Below, in pieces: positions 15,711-24,710 of a stretch of DNA of 41,211 bases. The position numbers and the translations under genes were made by a program. This stretch comes from JBFFXF01 sp041569895 (GTDB lineage Bacteria > Planctomycetota > UBA8108 > JACQVS01): NCBI GenBank assembly GCA_041569895.1, contig JBFFXF010000024.1:1-41211 (forward strand), in the 5' to 3' direction. The notes under the pieces were generated by a model. That model did not search any database, was not told the DNA's origin, and was given only the letters and a program-made list of their open reading frames with translations. Within the stretch, counting starts at the first letter, position 1. Every line of letters starts with the position of its first letter.

Positions 15711-16701
15711 TCGACACCCGGACGAGCTGATCCCCCTTCCGTCCCCGCGCCTCGATCCCCTGGCCGCGCAGGCGGAGCACGGTGTCGGATGAGGTCCCGG
15801 GAGGGACCCTGAGCGTCGCCTGGCCTCGGAGCGTGCGCACCGGCACCTCGCCGCCGAGGATCGCCGTCTTCACCGGGATCTTGACCGTCGAGCGGATGTC
15901 GAGACCGTCGCGGGTGAACTCGGCGTGCGGCGCGATGTCGACCTCGAGCAGCAGATCGCCCGAGGGTCCGCCTCGAGCGCCGGCCTCGCCCTGACCGCGC
16001 AGGCGCAGGACGGCGCCGCTCTCGACGCCGGGCGGGATCTTCACGGTGATCCGCTTCGTCCGGCCGACGCGTCCGGACCCGCGACACGTGGCGCACGCCT
16101 TGCCCGGATCGCGACCGGAGCCACCGCAGGTCGGACACGGCTGGCTGATCGAGAAGAACCCTCCCTGCCGCTGACCGCGACGCGTCACGCTGCCGCTGCC
16201 GCCACAGGTGGAACACGCCGCCGAGGCGCCACCCTCCGCGCCGCTTCCGCCGCACGACGTACAGACCGACTGGATCGGCACCTCGATCTCCGGCGAGGCG
16301 CCGAGCGCGGCGTCCTCGAAGCTCACCGTCAGCCGGTAGCCGACATCGCGGCCCGGTCGCGGTCCCGCGGCCTCGCGGTGGAATCGCTCGCCGAAGGTGT
16401 CGCCGAAGATATCGGAGAAGTGGCGCAGGATGTCGTCGGTGGATTCGAACCCCTCGAAGCCCATGTCGCGGAGGCCCTCGTCGCCGCGACTGTCGTAGGT
16501 CTGGCGCTTCTCGGGATCCGACAGCACCTCGTACGCCTCGGAGACCTCCTTGAACTTGCGCGCGGCCTCCGGGTCGTCGGGGTTCTTGTCGGGGTGGTAC
16601 TTCAGCGCCAGCCGGCGGTACGCCTTGCGGATCTCGTCCTCGGGGGCGTCCCGCGCCACACCGAGAACATCGTAGAAGTCCTTCCCGCTCCCCTGCGGCA
16701 T
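15652..16701 (-). CDS. dnaJ: Chaperone DnaJ (type I, full zinc-finger set)
   Basis: 349 residues. The J domain has the invariant HPD at 36-38 (ALKYHPDKN). The Gly/Phe linker is short (MGFEGFESTDD). Four CxxCxGxG repeats form the zinc-binding region (CTSCGGSG, CSTCGGSG, CPTCGGSG, CATCRGSG), followed by the two C-terminal substrate-binding lobes (KIPPGVESGAVLRLRGQGE, RTLRGQATLRVPPGT). It stimulates DnaK ATPase and delivers unfolded proteins, in the cytoplasm. It is somewhat shorter than typical DnaJ, partly through the reduced G/F region. It lies 8 bp after hsp20, with no dnaK or grpE alongside. Its 3' end overlaps the convergent SGNH gene by 59 bp. Confidence 0.95.
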   Translation of the reverse strand: MPQGSGKDFYDVLGVARDAPEDEIRKAYRRLALKYHPDKNPDDPEAARKFKEVSEAYEVLSDPEKRQTYDSRGDEGLRDMGFEGFESTDDILRHFSDIFGDTFGERFHREAAGPRPGRDVGYRLTVSFEDAALGASPEIEVPIQSVCTSCGGSGAEGGASAACSTCGGSGSVTRRGQRQGGFFSISQPCPTCGGSGRDPGKACATCRGSGRVGRTKRITVKIPPGVESGAVLRLRGQGEAGARGGPSGDLLLEVDIAPHAEFTRDGLDIRSTVKIPVKTAILGGEVPVRTLRGQATLRVPPGTSSDTVLRLRGQGIEARGRKGDQLVRVSITVPREVSAEARESLERHL

Positions 16702-16709
16702 GGCCGTCT

Positions 16710-17147
16710 CTACTCCCCCGCGGACTCCCCATCAGCCGCCGGCGACTTCGGTATGGTGATCTGCAGCACGCCGTTCTCGAGCGTGGCGCGAATCGAGTCG
16801 ACGTCGACGGCGTCCGGAAGCGGAATCCTGTGCTCGAAGTAGCCGTACTTCCACTGGCTCAGCCGGAAGGTCGCGCCGCTGCGCGAGAAGGGCGTCTCGC
16901 GCTCGCCGCGGATTACCAGCGCGTCGCCGCGCGCCGTGATGTCGATGTCCTCCTCGAGGACGCCGGGAACCGAGACATAGAGGCGATACTCGTCGGGGGT
17001 CTCGATCAGATCCGCGGCCGGCACGAACGCGACCTCGCGCTCGGCCTCCCCGCGCCGCAGCCTCGCGAGCGCGGCCTCGATCAACCGATCGGCGTCACGA
17101 CGAGCCCGCTCGAGCTCGTTCCAGGGATTCCAGGGTCGGAGTTCCAT
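16710..17147 (-). CDS. Hsp20/alpha-crystallin family small heat-shock protein
   Basis: 145 residues. The N-terminal helix (WNELERARRDADRLIEAAL) is followed by an alpha-crystallin domain at about 40-132: PAADLIETPDEYRLYVSVPG, a beta strand with GDALVIRGERE, and the diagnostic ENGVLQITIPK near the end. The tail is short (SPAADGESAGE) and lacks a clear I-x-I oligomerisation motif. Small heat-shock proteins hold unfolding clients until DnaK/DnaJ can refold them, which fits the dnaJ gene 8 bp downstream. A sigma-70-like promoter is visible just upstream. No CIRCE-type dyad is present. Confidence 0.93.
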   Translation of the reverse strand: MELRPWNPWNELERARRDADRLIEAALARLRRGEAEREVAFVPAADLIETPDEYRLYVSVPGVLEEDIDITARGDALVIRGERETPFSRSGATFRLSQWKYGYFEHRIPLPDAVDVDSIRATLENGVLQITIPKSPAADGESAGE

Positions 17148-17183
17148 CGTCGTATCTCATCCACGAGCAGTCTCGGCCGGACG

Positions 17184-17212
17184 AGTTTATGCCGGCACAG
17201 AGTGGCTGTAAA
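17184..17212 (-). promoter_or_regulatory. Sigma-70-like promoter of hsp20-dnaJ
   Basis: On the minus strand TTTACA (17212-17207) and TAAACT (17189-17184) are separated by exactly 17 bp. The predicted start of transcription lies about 30 bases upstream of the hsp20 ATG. The boxes match 5 of 6 and 4 of 6 consensus positions. Confidence 0.5.
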
Positions 17213-17250
17213 GCCGCTCGCCGGGCGTCGGTCGGTCGAACTCAAATGGC

Positions 17251-17280
17251 TTGACAGACCAGAAGTAACGCGCCCAATCT
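17251..17280 (+). promoter_or_regulatory. Candidate promoter for a leaderless antitoxin-like transcript
   Basis: A perfect TTGACA (17251-17256) is followed after 18 bp by CAATCT (17275-17280), a poor -10. Only 7 bases separate this from the ATG at 17288 and no Shine-Dalgarno sequence is present. If the boxes are right, transcription would begin at or next to the start codon. Confidence 0.4.
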
Positions 17281-17287
17281 AGCCCGT

Positions 17288-17563
17288 ATGCGACGCGTCT
17301 CCGTCACCGAGCTCAAGAACCGATTGAGCGAATACCTGCGGCTCGTCAAACGCGACGTCCGGATCCAGATCGTCGAGCGCGGCGTGCCCATCGCGTGGAT
17401 CGAGGGTCTGCAAAAGGATCCAGGGGATGCCGACCTCGACCGTCTCGTTCGCGAGGGGCTCGTCACGCCACCCAGCAGGAAACCGGACCCGCTCGGACAA
17501 GCTCTCGTCCCGTGCAAGGCGGACCCGGCACGAGACGTCGTTGACCAGCGCGGGGATCGGTGA
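17288..17563 (+). CDS. Phd/YefM (prevent-host-death) family antitoxin-like protein, no toxin adjacent
   Basis: 91 residues. The N-terminal half (MRRVSVTELKNRLSEYLRLV, then RIQIVERGVPIAWIEG) is the dimerising, DNA-binding fold of Phd/YefM/VapB-type antitoxins, with the usual V-x-E-L-K..LSEYL start. The C-terminal half (LDRLVREGLVTPPSRKP..) is the extended toxin-neutralising region normally seen when the partner is a PIN-domain VapC. Such proteins neutralise the toxin and autorepress their operon. Here the next gene is 19 bp away on the opposite strand and is a hydrolase, so no toxin follows. It may be a degenerate remnant, an anti-addiction antitoxin, or a regulator serving a toxin elsewhere. 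Length looks complete. Confidence 0.8.
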   Translation: MRRVSVTELKNRLSEYLRLVKRDVRIQIVERGVPIAWIEGLQKDPGDADLDRLVREGLVTPPSRKPDPLGQALVPCKADPARDVVDQRGDR

Positions 17564-17582
17564 GGTTGTAGGACTGACGGAT

Positions 17583-19025
17583 TCACCGTCCTTCCGTAGC
17601 TTCGCGCTCACCTCGTGCCTTCGCATCGAGCTCGTCGAGCTTGCCCGCGAACGGCAGGGTGTCGGGCACGACGCGCACCGGCGTGGTCAATTTGAGCGGC
17701 ACCCGGCTTCCGGCGATCGGGAAGGTGAGCTCGGCGAAGAACGCCGTCCAGCCCTTCTCCGGCTTCTCGACTCTGGCCACCCACCGTCCGGGCTTCCTCG
17801 GCGAGAGCGTGCGGCTCGTCCACGCCTTGCCGATGGTCTCGAGGCGGAAATCGCGCGTCTCGGGGTTGCTCGCCTGCCAGAGGAGAACGGCGCTCGGCTC
17901 CGTCTTCGCGCGCACGACGATCGATCCGTTCTTCCTCAGCTTCCATGAAAGTTGCGGGCGCGGTGTCTCGGTGATCACGGCGTGGAAGAAGGCGGTCAGG
18001 CTCTCCGCCGCATCGGAGTCGCGCAGCGAGTGGTCGGTGTTCGGGACGTAACGCAGATACTTCTCGCCGCGGAGGTCGTCGAAGTAGAACTGCGAGGAGT
18101 CCGGCAGGAAGAACTGGTCTCCCGACGAGTTGATGATGAACTTCGGCAGCGCCAGCCGGTGGCGGTAGTAGTACGGATCGACGAGGCGGAGCAGCTTCTC
18201 GTACGCGGGGTCCTTGCGGCGATCCATGATGCCGTTGCGCTGGTAGTCCCCCACCGCCGGCGCCCAGAAGCCGTACGCCGCGTAGTGATGCTCCATCGAC
18301 GGGACGACGTTGACGACGTCGATGACGATCGGCACGATCGCCGAGACGCGCCGGTCGACCGCGCCCGTGAGCCAGGTCGTCCAGCCGCGCTTCGATCCGC
18401 CGGCGACGACGAACTCGCGGATCTCGGCGCCGCCGTCGTCCGATTTCATGAACTCCTGCACGGCGTCCATGGCGCGCACGGCGCTCTTGACCATCGGCAT
18501 GCGCGCCACCCAGGTCGGATCGCCGGTGTCCATGAACTTGTTCCACGTGTGGGCGACGAGATCGTCCTCGAAGCGCGGGCGGCCGTCGTCGCTGAAGGCC
18601 AGCGGCTGGTTCGGCACCATGCGCAGCTCGGCGACCACCGCGCCCGTGGCGACGCCGATCGCGCCGTACCTGCCTGCGCCGTCGGCTCCGGGTGGCCGGC
18701 CACCGTTCTTGCCGCCCCCGATGACGAGCAGCGCCGTGTCGTGCTCGAGACGGTCCGGCCTGACCAGCCGGATCCAGTGCTTCCACACCGTCCTGTCGAC
18801 CTCCTCCCGCGAGCGCCACGACTGCGAGGTGAGCTCCAGGAGAAACACGGTGAAGCCCTCGCCCTTCGAGGACTCGACCTGCCGCCAGTCGTACACGGAG
18901 TCCTTGCGCGCGATGTAGTCGTCGAGCGCGGTACGCGCCGGCAAGGAGCCGTCGGCAGCAAGGCCTCGCGAGAAGAGAAGGACGCACGCCAGCAAGAAGA
19001 CAGATCGGATCGTTGTGTGATGCAT
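17583..19025 (-). CDS. PhoPQ-activated pathogenicity-related (PqaA-type) alpha/beta hydrolase
   Basis: 480 residues with a Sec signal peptide (about 1-23, ending LAADG). The sequence follows the PhoPQ_related family: an opening LDDYIARKDSVYDWR, a central ALLVIGGGKNGG, the nucleophile elbow VVAGGSKRGW with Ser211, Asp303 in INSSGDQFFLPD, and His332 in PNTDHSL. These form a plausible Ser-Asp-His triad in an exported hydrolase. A C-terminal beta domain follows (about 355-460, WTAFFAELTFP). The name comes from Salmonella PqaA; the natural substrate of the family is not known to me. It stands alone, convergent with the antitoxin-like gene and divergent from the dockerin operon. Confidence 0.88.
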   Translation of the reverse strand: MHHTTIRSVFLLACVLLFSRGLAADGSLPARTALDDYIARKDSVYDWRQVESSKGEGFTVFLLELTSQSWRSREEVDRTVWKHWIRLVRPDRLEHDTALLVIGGGKNGGRPPGADGAGRYGAIGVATGAVVAELRMVPNQPLAFSDDGRPRFEDDLVAHTWNKFMDTGDPTWVARMPMVKSAVRAMDAVQEFMKSDDGGAEIREFVVAGGSKRGWTTWLTGAVDRRVSAIVPIVIDVVNVVPSMEHHYAAYGFWAPAVGDYQRNGIMDRRKDPAYEKLLRLVDPYYYRHRLALPKFIINSSGDQFFLPDSSQFYFDDLRGEKYLRYVPNTDHSLRDSDAAESLTAFFHAVITETPRPQLSWKLRKNGSIVVRAKTEPSAVLLWQASNPETRDFRLETIGKAWTSRTLSPRKPGRWVARVEKPEKGWTAFFAELTFPIAGSRVPLKLTTPVRVVPDTLPFAGKLDELDAKARGEREATEGR

Positions 19026-19164
19026 GAAAACCTCCGCCGACCACTATACGGAGGCCAGGGAGTCGCGGCAAGCCGCCGCCAGTTTCTTCGCTCGCGAGAC
19101 GTCGGCGTGGCATACAATGGCGCGGGATCGGGCAACCGAAATCTGCGAGAAAGGGCACCGGGTC

Positions 19165-22092
19165 ATGCCAGCGATCGTGAAAGCCAGAACACGCCGATAC
19201 TCCGTCGTCATCACCGCAATCATCGCAACTCTGCTCGCGCTGCTCTCCGCGGGGCTCGCCGAGAGGCTCGAGGCGCGCGACTTCCGGCGCGGCGACTGCA
19301 ACCAGGACGAGACGCTCGACATCTCCGATCCGCAGTTCGTGCTCAACTTCCTGTTTCTCGGCGGCGGCGCGCCGACCTGTCCGGTGGCGTGTGACGGCAA
19401 CGACGACGAGGCCATCGACGTCTCCGATCCGCAGTACGTCCTCAACTTCCTCTTTCTCGGCGGCCCGCCGCCGCCGGCGCCCTTTCCCGCTCCGGGAAGA
19501 GATCCGACCGCCGGCCCGCTCCGCTGCGGCGATGTCGATCCTCCGCAGGCGCTCGCTTGCCGCGCGGACGGGCCTGCCGTGGCGCTCTCCTGGCAGGGCG
19601 ATGCGTACGACGAGGTCGAGATTTCCCGCGACGGCCAGGTCGTCGCGCTGCTTCCCGGGGACGCCGTGTCGCACGTCGACAGGCCGTGCCGGGGAGGGAC
19701 TCTGGTCTACGAGGTGCGCGGACGCGACGGACCGGCGTTCACGGACGCAGCCACATGCACGGTGCGCGGCGTCCCCGACAACCGGCCACCGGCGGTGACC
19801 ATCCTGTCACCCGCGGCCGGTACCCTCCTCACGACCGGCTCGGTCGAGGTGCGGATGCGCGTCGACGACGAGCGCGCCATCCAGCGGGTGGTCATCGGCG
19901 GGCTCGACGTGCGCGTGCCGCCGGGAAGCACGCTGCCGTTGACGACGGCGGCGTTCGTCGACCTCCTCCCCGGCCCGAACCTGATCCGCGTCGAGGCGGT
20001 CGACGACTTCGGGCGCGCCACCTTCGCCGAGCTGCCGGTCGCACGAGGGCCGGTGATCCGGCGCGGCGCGTTCGCGAACGGGCTGACCTTCGACATCACC
20101 GCGGGACCGGGCTACAACGAGGTCGAGGGGATTCTCCGGCCGCTGCTCGCGCAGGTTTCCGGAGACCTCAGCGACGCTGTCACAGGGATGAGGTTCTCCT
20201 TCGACGCCGTTGTTGCAGACGTCGACGTGACGCTCACCAGCGCGACGGCTTCCACTCCGACGCTGGACCTCCTGGCGGTCGCCGGCGCCGTGGGACTTCG
20301 GAGCACCATCGCCACCGTGACGGTCAACGGCGATGTGCGGGCCGATTTCCCGTTTCCGCTTCCCGACGACAACGGGACGGTCCGCGGCACGGGCACCGGC
20401 GTCACTGCCACTGCGAACCTGAGCTTCTCCCCGGACGCCGCTCGCACCGGCATCGATGTGACCGTCATGGATCTGTCGGTCAGCATCAACAATATCGACG
20501 CCAGCGTCAGCGGGCTGGTCCTCGGCGGCCTGGTCAATCTGCTGCTGCCGCTCTTCGAGGACACGATCAGGTCACAGTTCGAGACGGCCCTCGCCGGAGC
20601 GATCAACAGTGGTCTGGCGCCTGTAATCGCCGAGGCGCTGAGCGACCTGCGCATCCCCGAAATCGACCTCGGCGCGGTCTCTGCGAGCACTCGTTTCGCC
20701 GACATCCTCGAGTCGACCCGCGGCCTCACCATGCTGCTCGACACGGCCTGGTCGGCGGACACGGTCGCTCCCGGGTTCCCCGAGTATCCCGGAAGCCTCG
20801 CCCGCCTGGCGCCGTTCCCGACGTCGTTTCAACCGACGCCCGACGCGACCATCTGCATCTCGGTCGACTCCCTGAACCAGGCGCTCCTCGAGCTCGTCTC
20901 GACCGGCGCGCTGAGCGCGGAGCTCGATCTCTCGGGTGTCGACTCGCCGATCGACCTCACCGTGCTCGCGATGGCCGCGTTCCTCGGCGACGGGCGGCTC
21001 TCCTGCATCCCGGGCGTGTCGGCGAGGGATCCCGTGACGCTGCGCGTCGCTCCGCGGGTGCCGCCGACGGTGCGCCTCTCGCCGGTGCGCGGCGGCGGTG
21101 CCTCGGCGGGGTTGCTGCCACGGGGCGCGTCGTGGCGCCACGCCGGCGGTGGAAGCGCCGCTCCGGGCTGGACCGACGCCGACTTCGACGACAGCGCCTG
21201 GCCCGAGGGCGCCTCGGGATTCGGCGCCGGCGACGGGCTGCCGTCGTCCGTGGAGACGCGCATCGACAGGGCGCCGACGGCCGCTTCACCTCTCCTCTTG
21301 CGCGGGACGTTCGACGTCGCCGACCCGGAGCGACTCGACGCGCCGACGCTGCGAGTCGAGACCGACGGCGGGTTCGTCGCGTGGCTGAGCGGCGCCGAGA
21401 TCGCGCGCCGAGATGCGGGCGGCGCCGGTGATCCGCCGCGCCACGCCGAGGTCGATCTCGCCGCGACCGGCGGGTTGCTCGCCGGCCGGAACGTCATCGC
21501 CATCGAGGCATCGAGCGCAGCCGGAAGCGACTCCTTCGTCATCGTGCCGGAGGTCTTCGAGCAGTCGCCGCTCTTCGCCGTTGCCGCTGGAGACGGCGGC
21601 GGGGCGGGCGGCCCCGCGGGCGGGCTGGATGGCGTGCTCGAGGTGCGCGAGCTCGTCGTGTCCTTCGTCGCGGCGAACACCGAGCTCTTCGCGCTCGGCC
21701 TCGGCTTCGATATGGCGGTCGAGCTCGGCCTCGGCGACGACGGCCTGACGGTCTCCTTCGACATCGAGGACGGTCCCGACCAGGACACGCTGCCCGACGC
21801 GATCATCGGCGGCATCGCCGGTCTCGACATCGGCGTCGCGTCGGAGAGCTTCGACATCGACGACGACAAGCTCGTCTTCCTCGCCCAGGTGCTGCTGACC
21901 GTGCTCGGGCCGGAGCTCGGCGGGCTGCTCGGGTCGTTCGAGCTGCCGACCCTCCCGCTGCCGACGCTCGAGTTCGACCTCGGCGGGGCGCCAACGACGC
22001 TGGGCATCGCGGGCGCGACGCTCGTCGCCCTCGACACCAACGGAGGCAGCCCCGACTGGCTCTGCATCCTCGCGGACCTGCTCCGCCGATGA
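19165..22092 (+). CDS. Large secreted protein: N-terminal dockerin-like repeats, possible BPI/SMP-like lipid-binding body
   Basis: 975 residues from the ATG at 19165. I chose it because a signal peptide starts there, AAAGG lies about 12 bases upstream, and a TACAAT box (19113-19118) would put transcription downstream of the earlier ATGs. Directly after the signal are two dockerin-like calcium loops (GDCNQDETLDISD, GNDDEAIDVSD, each followed by NFLFLGG). A fibronectin-like segment follows, then a long amphipathic region (about 330-600) with LLLPLFEDTIRSQFETALAG, reminiscent of BPI/SMP lipid-binding folds. Next is a jelly-roll-like segment (DFDDSAWPEGASGFGAGDG), then a second SMP-like stretch. 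The fold call is a guess; the dockerin part is firm. The stop overlaps the next gene's start. Confidence 0.75.
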   Translation: MPAIVKARTRRYSVVITAIIATLLALLSAGLAERLEARDFRRGDCNQDETLDISDPQFVLNFLFLGGGAPTCPVACDGNDDEAIDVSDPQYVLNFLFLGGPPPPAPFPAPGRDPTAGPLRCGDVDPPQALACRADGPAVALSWQGDAYDEVEISRDGQVVALLPGDAVSHVDRPCRGGTLVYEVRGRDGPAFTDAATCTVRGVPDNRPPAVTILSPAAGTLLTTGSVEVRMRVDDERAIQRVVIGGLDVRVPPGSTLPLTTAAFVDLLPGPNLIRVEAVDDFGRATFAELPVARGPVIRRGAFANGLTFDITAGPGYNEVEGILRPLLAQVSGDLSDAVTGMRFSFDAVVADVDVTLTSATASTPTLDLLAVAGAVGLRSTIATVTVNGDVRADFPFPLPDDNGTVRGTGTGVTATANLSFSPDAARTGIDVTVMDLSVSINNIDASVSGLVLGGLVNLLLPLFEDTIRSQFETALAGAINSGLAPVIAEALSDLRIPEIDLGAVSASTRFADILESTRGLTMLLDTAWSADTVAPGFPEYPGSLARLAPFPTSFQPTPDATICISVDSLNQALLELVSTGALSAELDLSGVDSPIDLTVLAMAAFLGDGRLSCIPGVSARDPVTLRVAPRVPPTVRLSPVRGGGASAGLLPRGASWRHAGGGSAAPGWTDADFDDSAWPEGASGFGAGDGLPSSVETRIDRAPTAASPLLLRGTFDVADPERLDAPTLRVETDGGFVAWLSGAEIARRDAGGAGDPPRHAEVDLAATGGLLAGRNVIAIEASSAAGSDSFVIVPEVFEQSPLFAVAAGDGGGAGGPAGGLDGVLEVRELVVSFVAANTELFALGLGFDMAVELGLGDDGLTVSFDIEDGPDQDTLPDAIIGGIAGLDIGVASESFDIDDDKLVFLAQVLLTVLGPELGGLLGSFELPTLPLPTLEFDLGGAPTTLGIAGATLVALDTNGGSPDWLCILADLLRR

Positions 22093-24698
22093 GATCGCCG
22101 GAAGCGTGGACCCCCGGCAGGCGGGCGCCACTCGCGGCGTCCGCCCTCGCCCTGTGTCTGTGCGGCCCGCTCGCGGGAGCGGACTCGCCGATCTGGGGCT
22201 ACGCGGATCTCCACTCGCACCAGTTCTCGAACCTCGGCTTCGGCGGCGCCCTCTTCCAGGGGGCGGCGTTCGATCCGGATGACCGCATCGAGCGTGCTCT
22301 CGCTCACTGCGACTTCGACGCGGCGGGCACGATCGTCGATTCGTTCGGGCGCCCGCTGACGCCGATCCCCGGCTTCGGCGACGCGGCCCACGGTCCGGGC
22401 GGCGTCGGCGACCTCGTCGGCGCAGCGTCCGGACAGGGATTCGGCCATGCGGTCGGCGGCTATCCGGAGTTCGACGGCTGGCCCCGGTGGAACACGCGGA
22501 CGCACCAGCAGATGTACTACGAGTGGCTGGAGCGCGCCTACCGTGGAGGGCTGCGGCTTCTCGTCATGCTCGCGGTCAACAACAAGTTGCTCTGCGTGAT
22601 CTCGAACCAGCGACGCGGCTTCGGGTGCAACGACATGGACGCGGTCGACCGGCAGCTCGCCGCGGCGCGCGAGCTCGAGGCATTCATCGATGAGAAACAC
22701 GGCGGGCCGGGGCAGGGCTGGTACCGCATCGTGCTCTCCGGCGCCGAGGCGCGCCGCGTCATCGAGGACGGCAAGCTGGCGGTCGTGCTCGGTATGGAAG
22801 TCGACGACCTCTTCGACTGCGTCGAGCTCGGCGATGGGTGCACGCCGGAGTACGTCCGCGAGCAGCTCGCGAGGTACCACGCGCTCGGCGTGCGCCATCT
22901 CTTTCCAGTGCACCTCTTCGACAACGCCTTCGGCGGCGCCGCCATCGGCGACGACGTCTTCAACTTCGGCAATCGGATCCTCAACGGATCGTACTTCGAG
23001 GTCGCCGACTGCGCGAGGGACGGGTACGACTACCGGCTCGGCGCCTCGCAACAGGTGACGCCGGCGCTCGTCTCGTTGCTCCTCGAGTCGCCCTACATCG
23101 AGAGCCTCTTCGGAGAGATCGAGCCGCCGCCGGAGTACGCCGAGGCCGCCCACTGCAACGCCCGTGGCCTGACGCCGCTCGGCGAGGTGCTGATCCGCGA
23201 GATGATGGCGCGCCGGATGATCATCGACATCGACCACATGTCGAAAGTGATGACCGACCAGGCCCTGGGGATCGCCGAGGAGACCGGCTATCCGGTGGTG
23301 TCGGGACACTCCGGGTTCCTGGAGACCTTCGGCGTGACGCATCGCGCCGAGCGCGGCAAGAACGCCGAGGACGTCGAGCGCGTCCGACGACTCGGCGGGA
23401 TCTTCGCGCCGATCCTGCACCAGGGAGACCTCGACCGCGTCCAGCCCTTCGGCAACCTCGTGCCGCACGATTGCGGCAGCTCGTCGACGACGCTCGCGCA
23501 GGTGTACCTCTACATCGCCGACGCGATGCGGGGCGGCGCGGTCGCGTTCGGGAGCGACTTCAACGGCTTCGCCGGCGAGCCACGACCGCGCTTCGGCGAC
23601 GAGGGCTGCGCCGCGCAGCGCGGTGGCGTCGAGTACCCGTTCCAGGTGCACGGCGAGCAGACCGCGCTCGACCGGAGCGTCGCCGGCGACCGCGTCTTCG
23701 ACTTCAACACGGACGGACTGGCGCACGTCGGCCTGGTGCCCGACCTCGTCGAGGACCTCCGCAGCGTGCTCCCCTCCGACGATCTGCTCGACCCGCTGTT
23801 CCGGTCCGCGGAGGCGTACGTGCGACTCTGGGAGCGCATCGACGCCGGCACGCACGCGCCGTGCTTCACGCCACGACGGGCCGCGGGATCGATCGCGACC
23901 GGCATCGACGACGCGACGCGACGCCCGACCGACGACGGGCTCTCCGATGACAACTGGATCGTCGTCGGCCCGGACGGCAGCGGGTTCGGCGAGGCGTGCG
24001 CCGCGGTGATCCGTCGCGATCGGTTCCCGGTGGGGCCGGCGGGACCGTGGAACGCGAGCGGCGATCGCTCGCGCTGGATCGGCCTGTCGACGCCCGAGGC
24101 ACGCGGCGGGCCGGGGGTGTGGACGTTCCGCGTCACGGTGCGCGTCGAGCCCGACGGCGGCGACGAGACACCGGCGATTGCCGGTCGCTGGACCTCCGAC
24201 GGTCCGACGCTCGACGTCCTGGTCAACGGCGTGTCGGCGGGGATCACGGGCGCGGGCGATGTGACGCGACTGGAGCCCTTCCCGGACGGCGCCGGCGCCG
24301 GGCTGTTCAGGATTGGCGACAACGTCGTCGAGTTCCTGGTCGGACGCGACGGCGACGGCCTGCAGCCGGTCGGCCTGCGCCTCGAGGCACGCATCGGCGC
24401 GCCGTCATCGTCCTCGCAGCGACCGGGAGACTGCAATCAGGACCGCGTTCTCGACATCTCGGACGCCAGCTGCCTCTTCGGCCACCTCTTCCTCGGCAGC
24501 CCGGAGAACCTCCCGTGCGACGCCGGAAGCGCGTTCGAAACCGCGAACGTCACCCTCCTCGATCACAACGGCGACAGCGCCATCGACATCTCGGACGGCG
24601 TGGCCATGCTCCAGTTCCTCTTCGCGGGAGGAGCACCACCGGCACTGGGGACGGAGTGTGTGGAGATCGATGGGTGCCGGGAGAGCTGCGCGCCGTAA
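22089..24698 (+). CDS. Secreted peptidase M19/amidohydrolase-like enzyme with C-terminal dockerin-like repeats
   Basis: 869 residues with a signal peptide (about 1-31). The catalytic part (about 35-600) has metallo-hydrolase motifs: YADLHSH (His42, His44), VLGMEVDD, FPVHLFDNAFGG, IIDIDHMSK (His383), VVSGHSG (His407) and AFGSDFNG (Asp490). Their order and wording recall renal-dipeptidase-type M19 enzymes within the amidohydrolase superfamily. A beta-rich region follows (about 640-770). The end has two dockerin-like loops (GDCNQDRVLDISD and HNGDSAIDISD) and a Cys-rich terminus. It is coupled by ATGA to the preceding dockerin protein, so the two are probably secreted together. The substrate is unknown; dipeptides, acyl amides or phosphoesters are possible. 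Confidence 0.8.
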   Translation: MRSPEAWTPGRRAPLAASALALCLCGPLAGADSPIWGYADLHSHQFSNLGFGGALFQGAAFDPDDRIERALAHCDFDAAGTIVDSFGRPLTPIPGFGDAAHGPGGVGDLVGAASGQGFGHAVGGYPEFDGWPRWNTRTHQQMYYEWLERAYRGGLRLLVMLAVNNKLLCVISNQRRGFGCNDMDAVDRQLAAARELEAFIDEKHGGPGQGWYRIVLSGAEARRVIEDGKLAVVLGMEVDDLFDCVELGDGCTPEYVREQLARYHALGVRHLFPVHLFDNAFGGAAIGDDVFNFGNRILNGSYFEVADCARDGYDYRLGASQQVTPALVSLLLESPYIESLFGEIEPPPEYAEAAHCNARGLTPLGEVLIREMMARRMIIDIDHMSKVMTDQALGIAEETGYPVVSGHSGFLETFGVTHRAERGKNAEDVERVRRLGGIFAPILHQGDLDRVQPFGNLVPHDCGSSSTTLAQVYLYIADAMRGGAVAFGSDFNGFAGEPRPRFGDEGCAAQRGGVEYPFQVHGEQTALDRSVAGDRVFDFNTDGLAHVGLVPDLVEDLRSVLPSDDLLDPLFRSAEAYVRLWERIDAGTHAPCFTPRRAAGSIATGIDDATRRPTDDGLSDDNWIVVGPDGSGFGEACAAVIRRDRFPVGPAGPWNASGDRSRWIGLSTPEARGGPGVWTFRVTVRVEPDGGDETPAIAGRWTSDGPTLDVLVNGVSAGITGAGDVTRLEPFPDGAGAGLFRIGDNVVEFLVGRDGDGLQPVGLRLEARIGAPSSSSQRPGDCNQDRVLDISDASCLFGHLFLGSPENLPCDAGSAFETANVTLLDHNGDSAIDISDGVAMLQFLFAGGAPPALGTECVEIDGCRESCAP

Positions 24699-24710
24699 AG
24701 TTCCCGTTCT

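Noticed and set aside
17148..17287. CIRCE (HrcA) operator upstream of hsp20
   Set aside because: I looked for TTAGCACTC-N9-GAGTGCTAA and found no match or near match; only a sigma-70-like promoter is visible.
20829..23855. A 1008-codon minus-strand open frame across the dockerin operon
   Set aside because: Same reason: it crosses the junction of two real, motif-bearing plus-strand genes and has the composition of an antisense frame.
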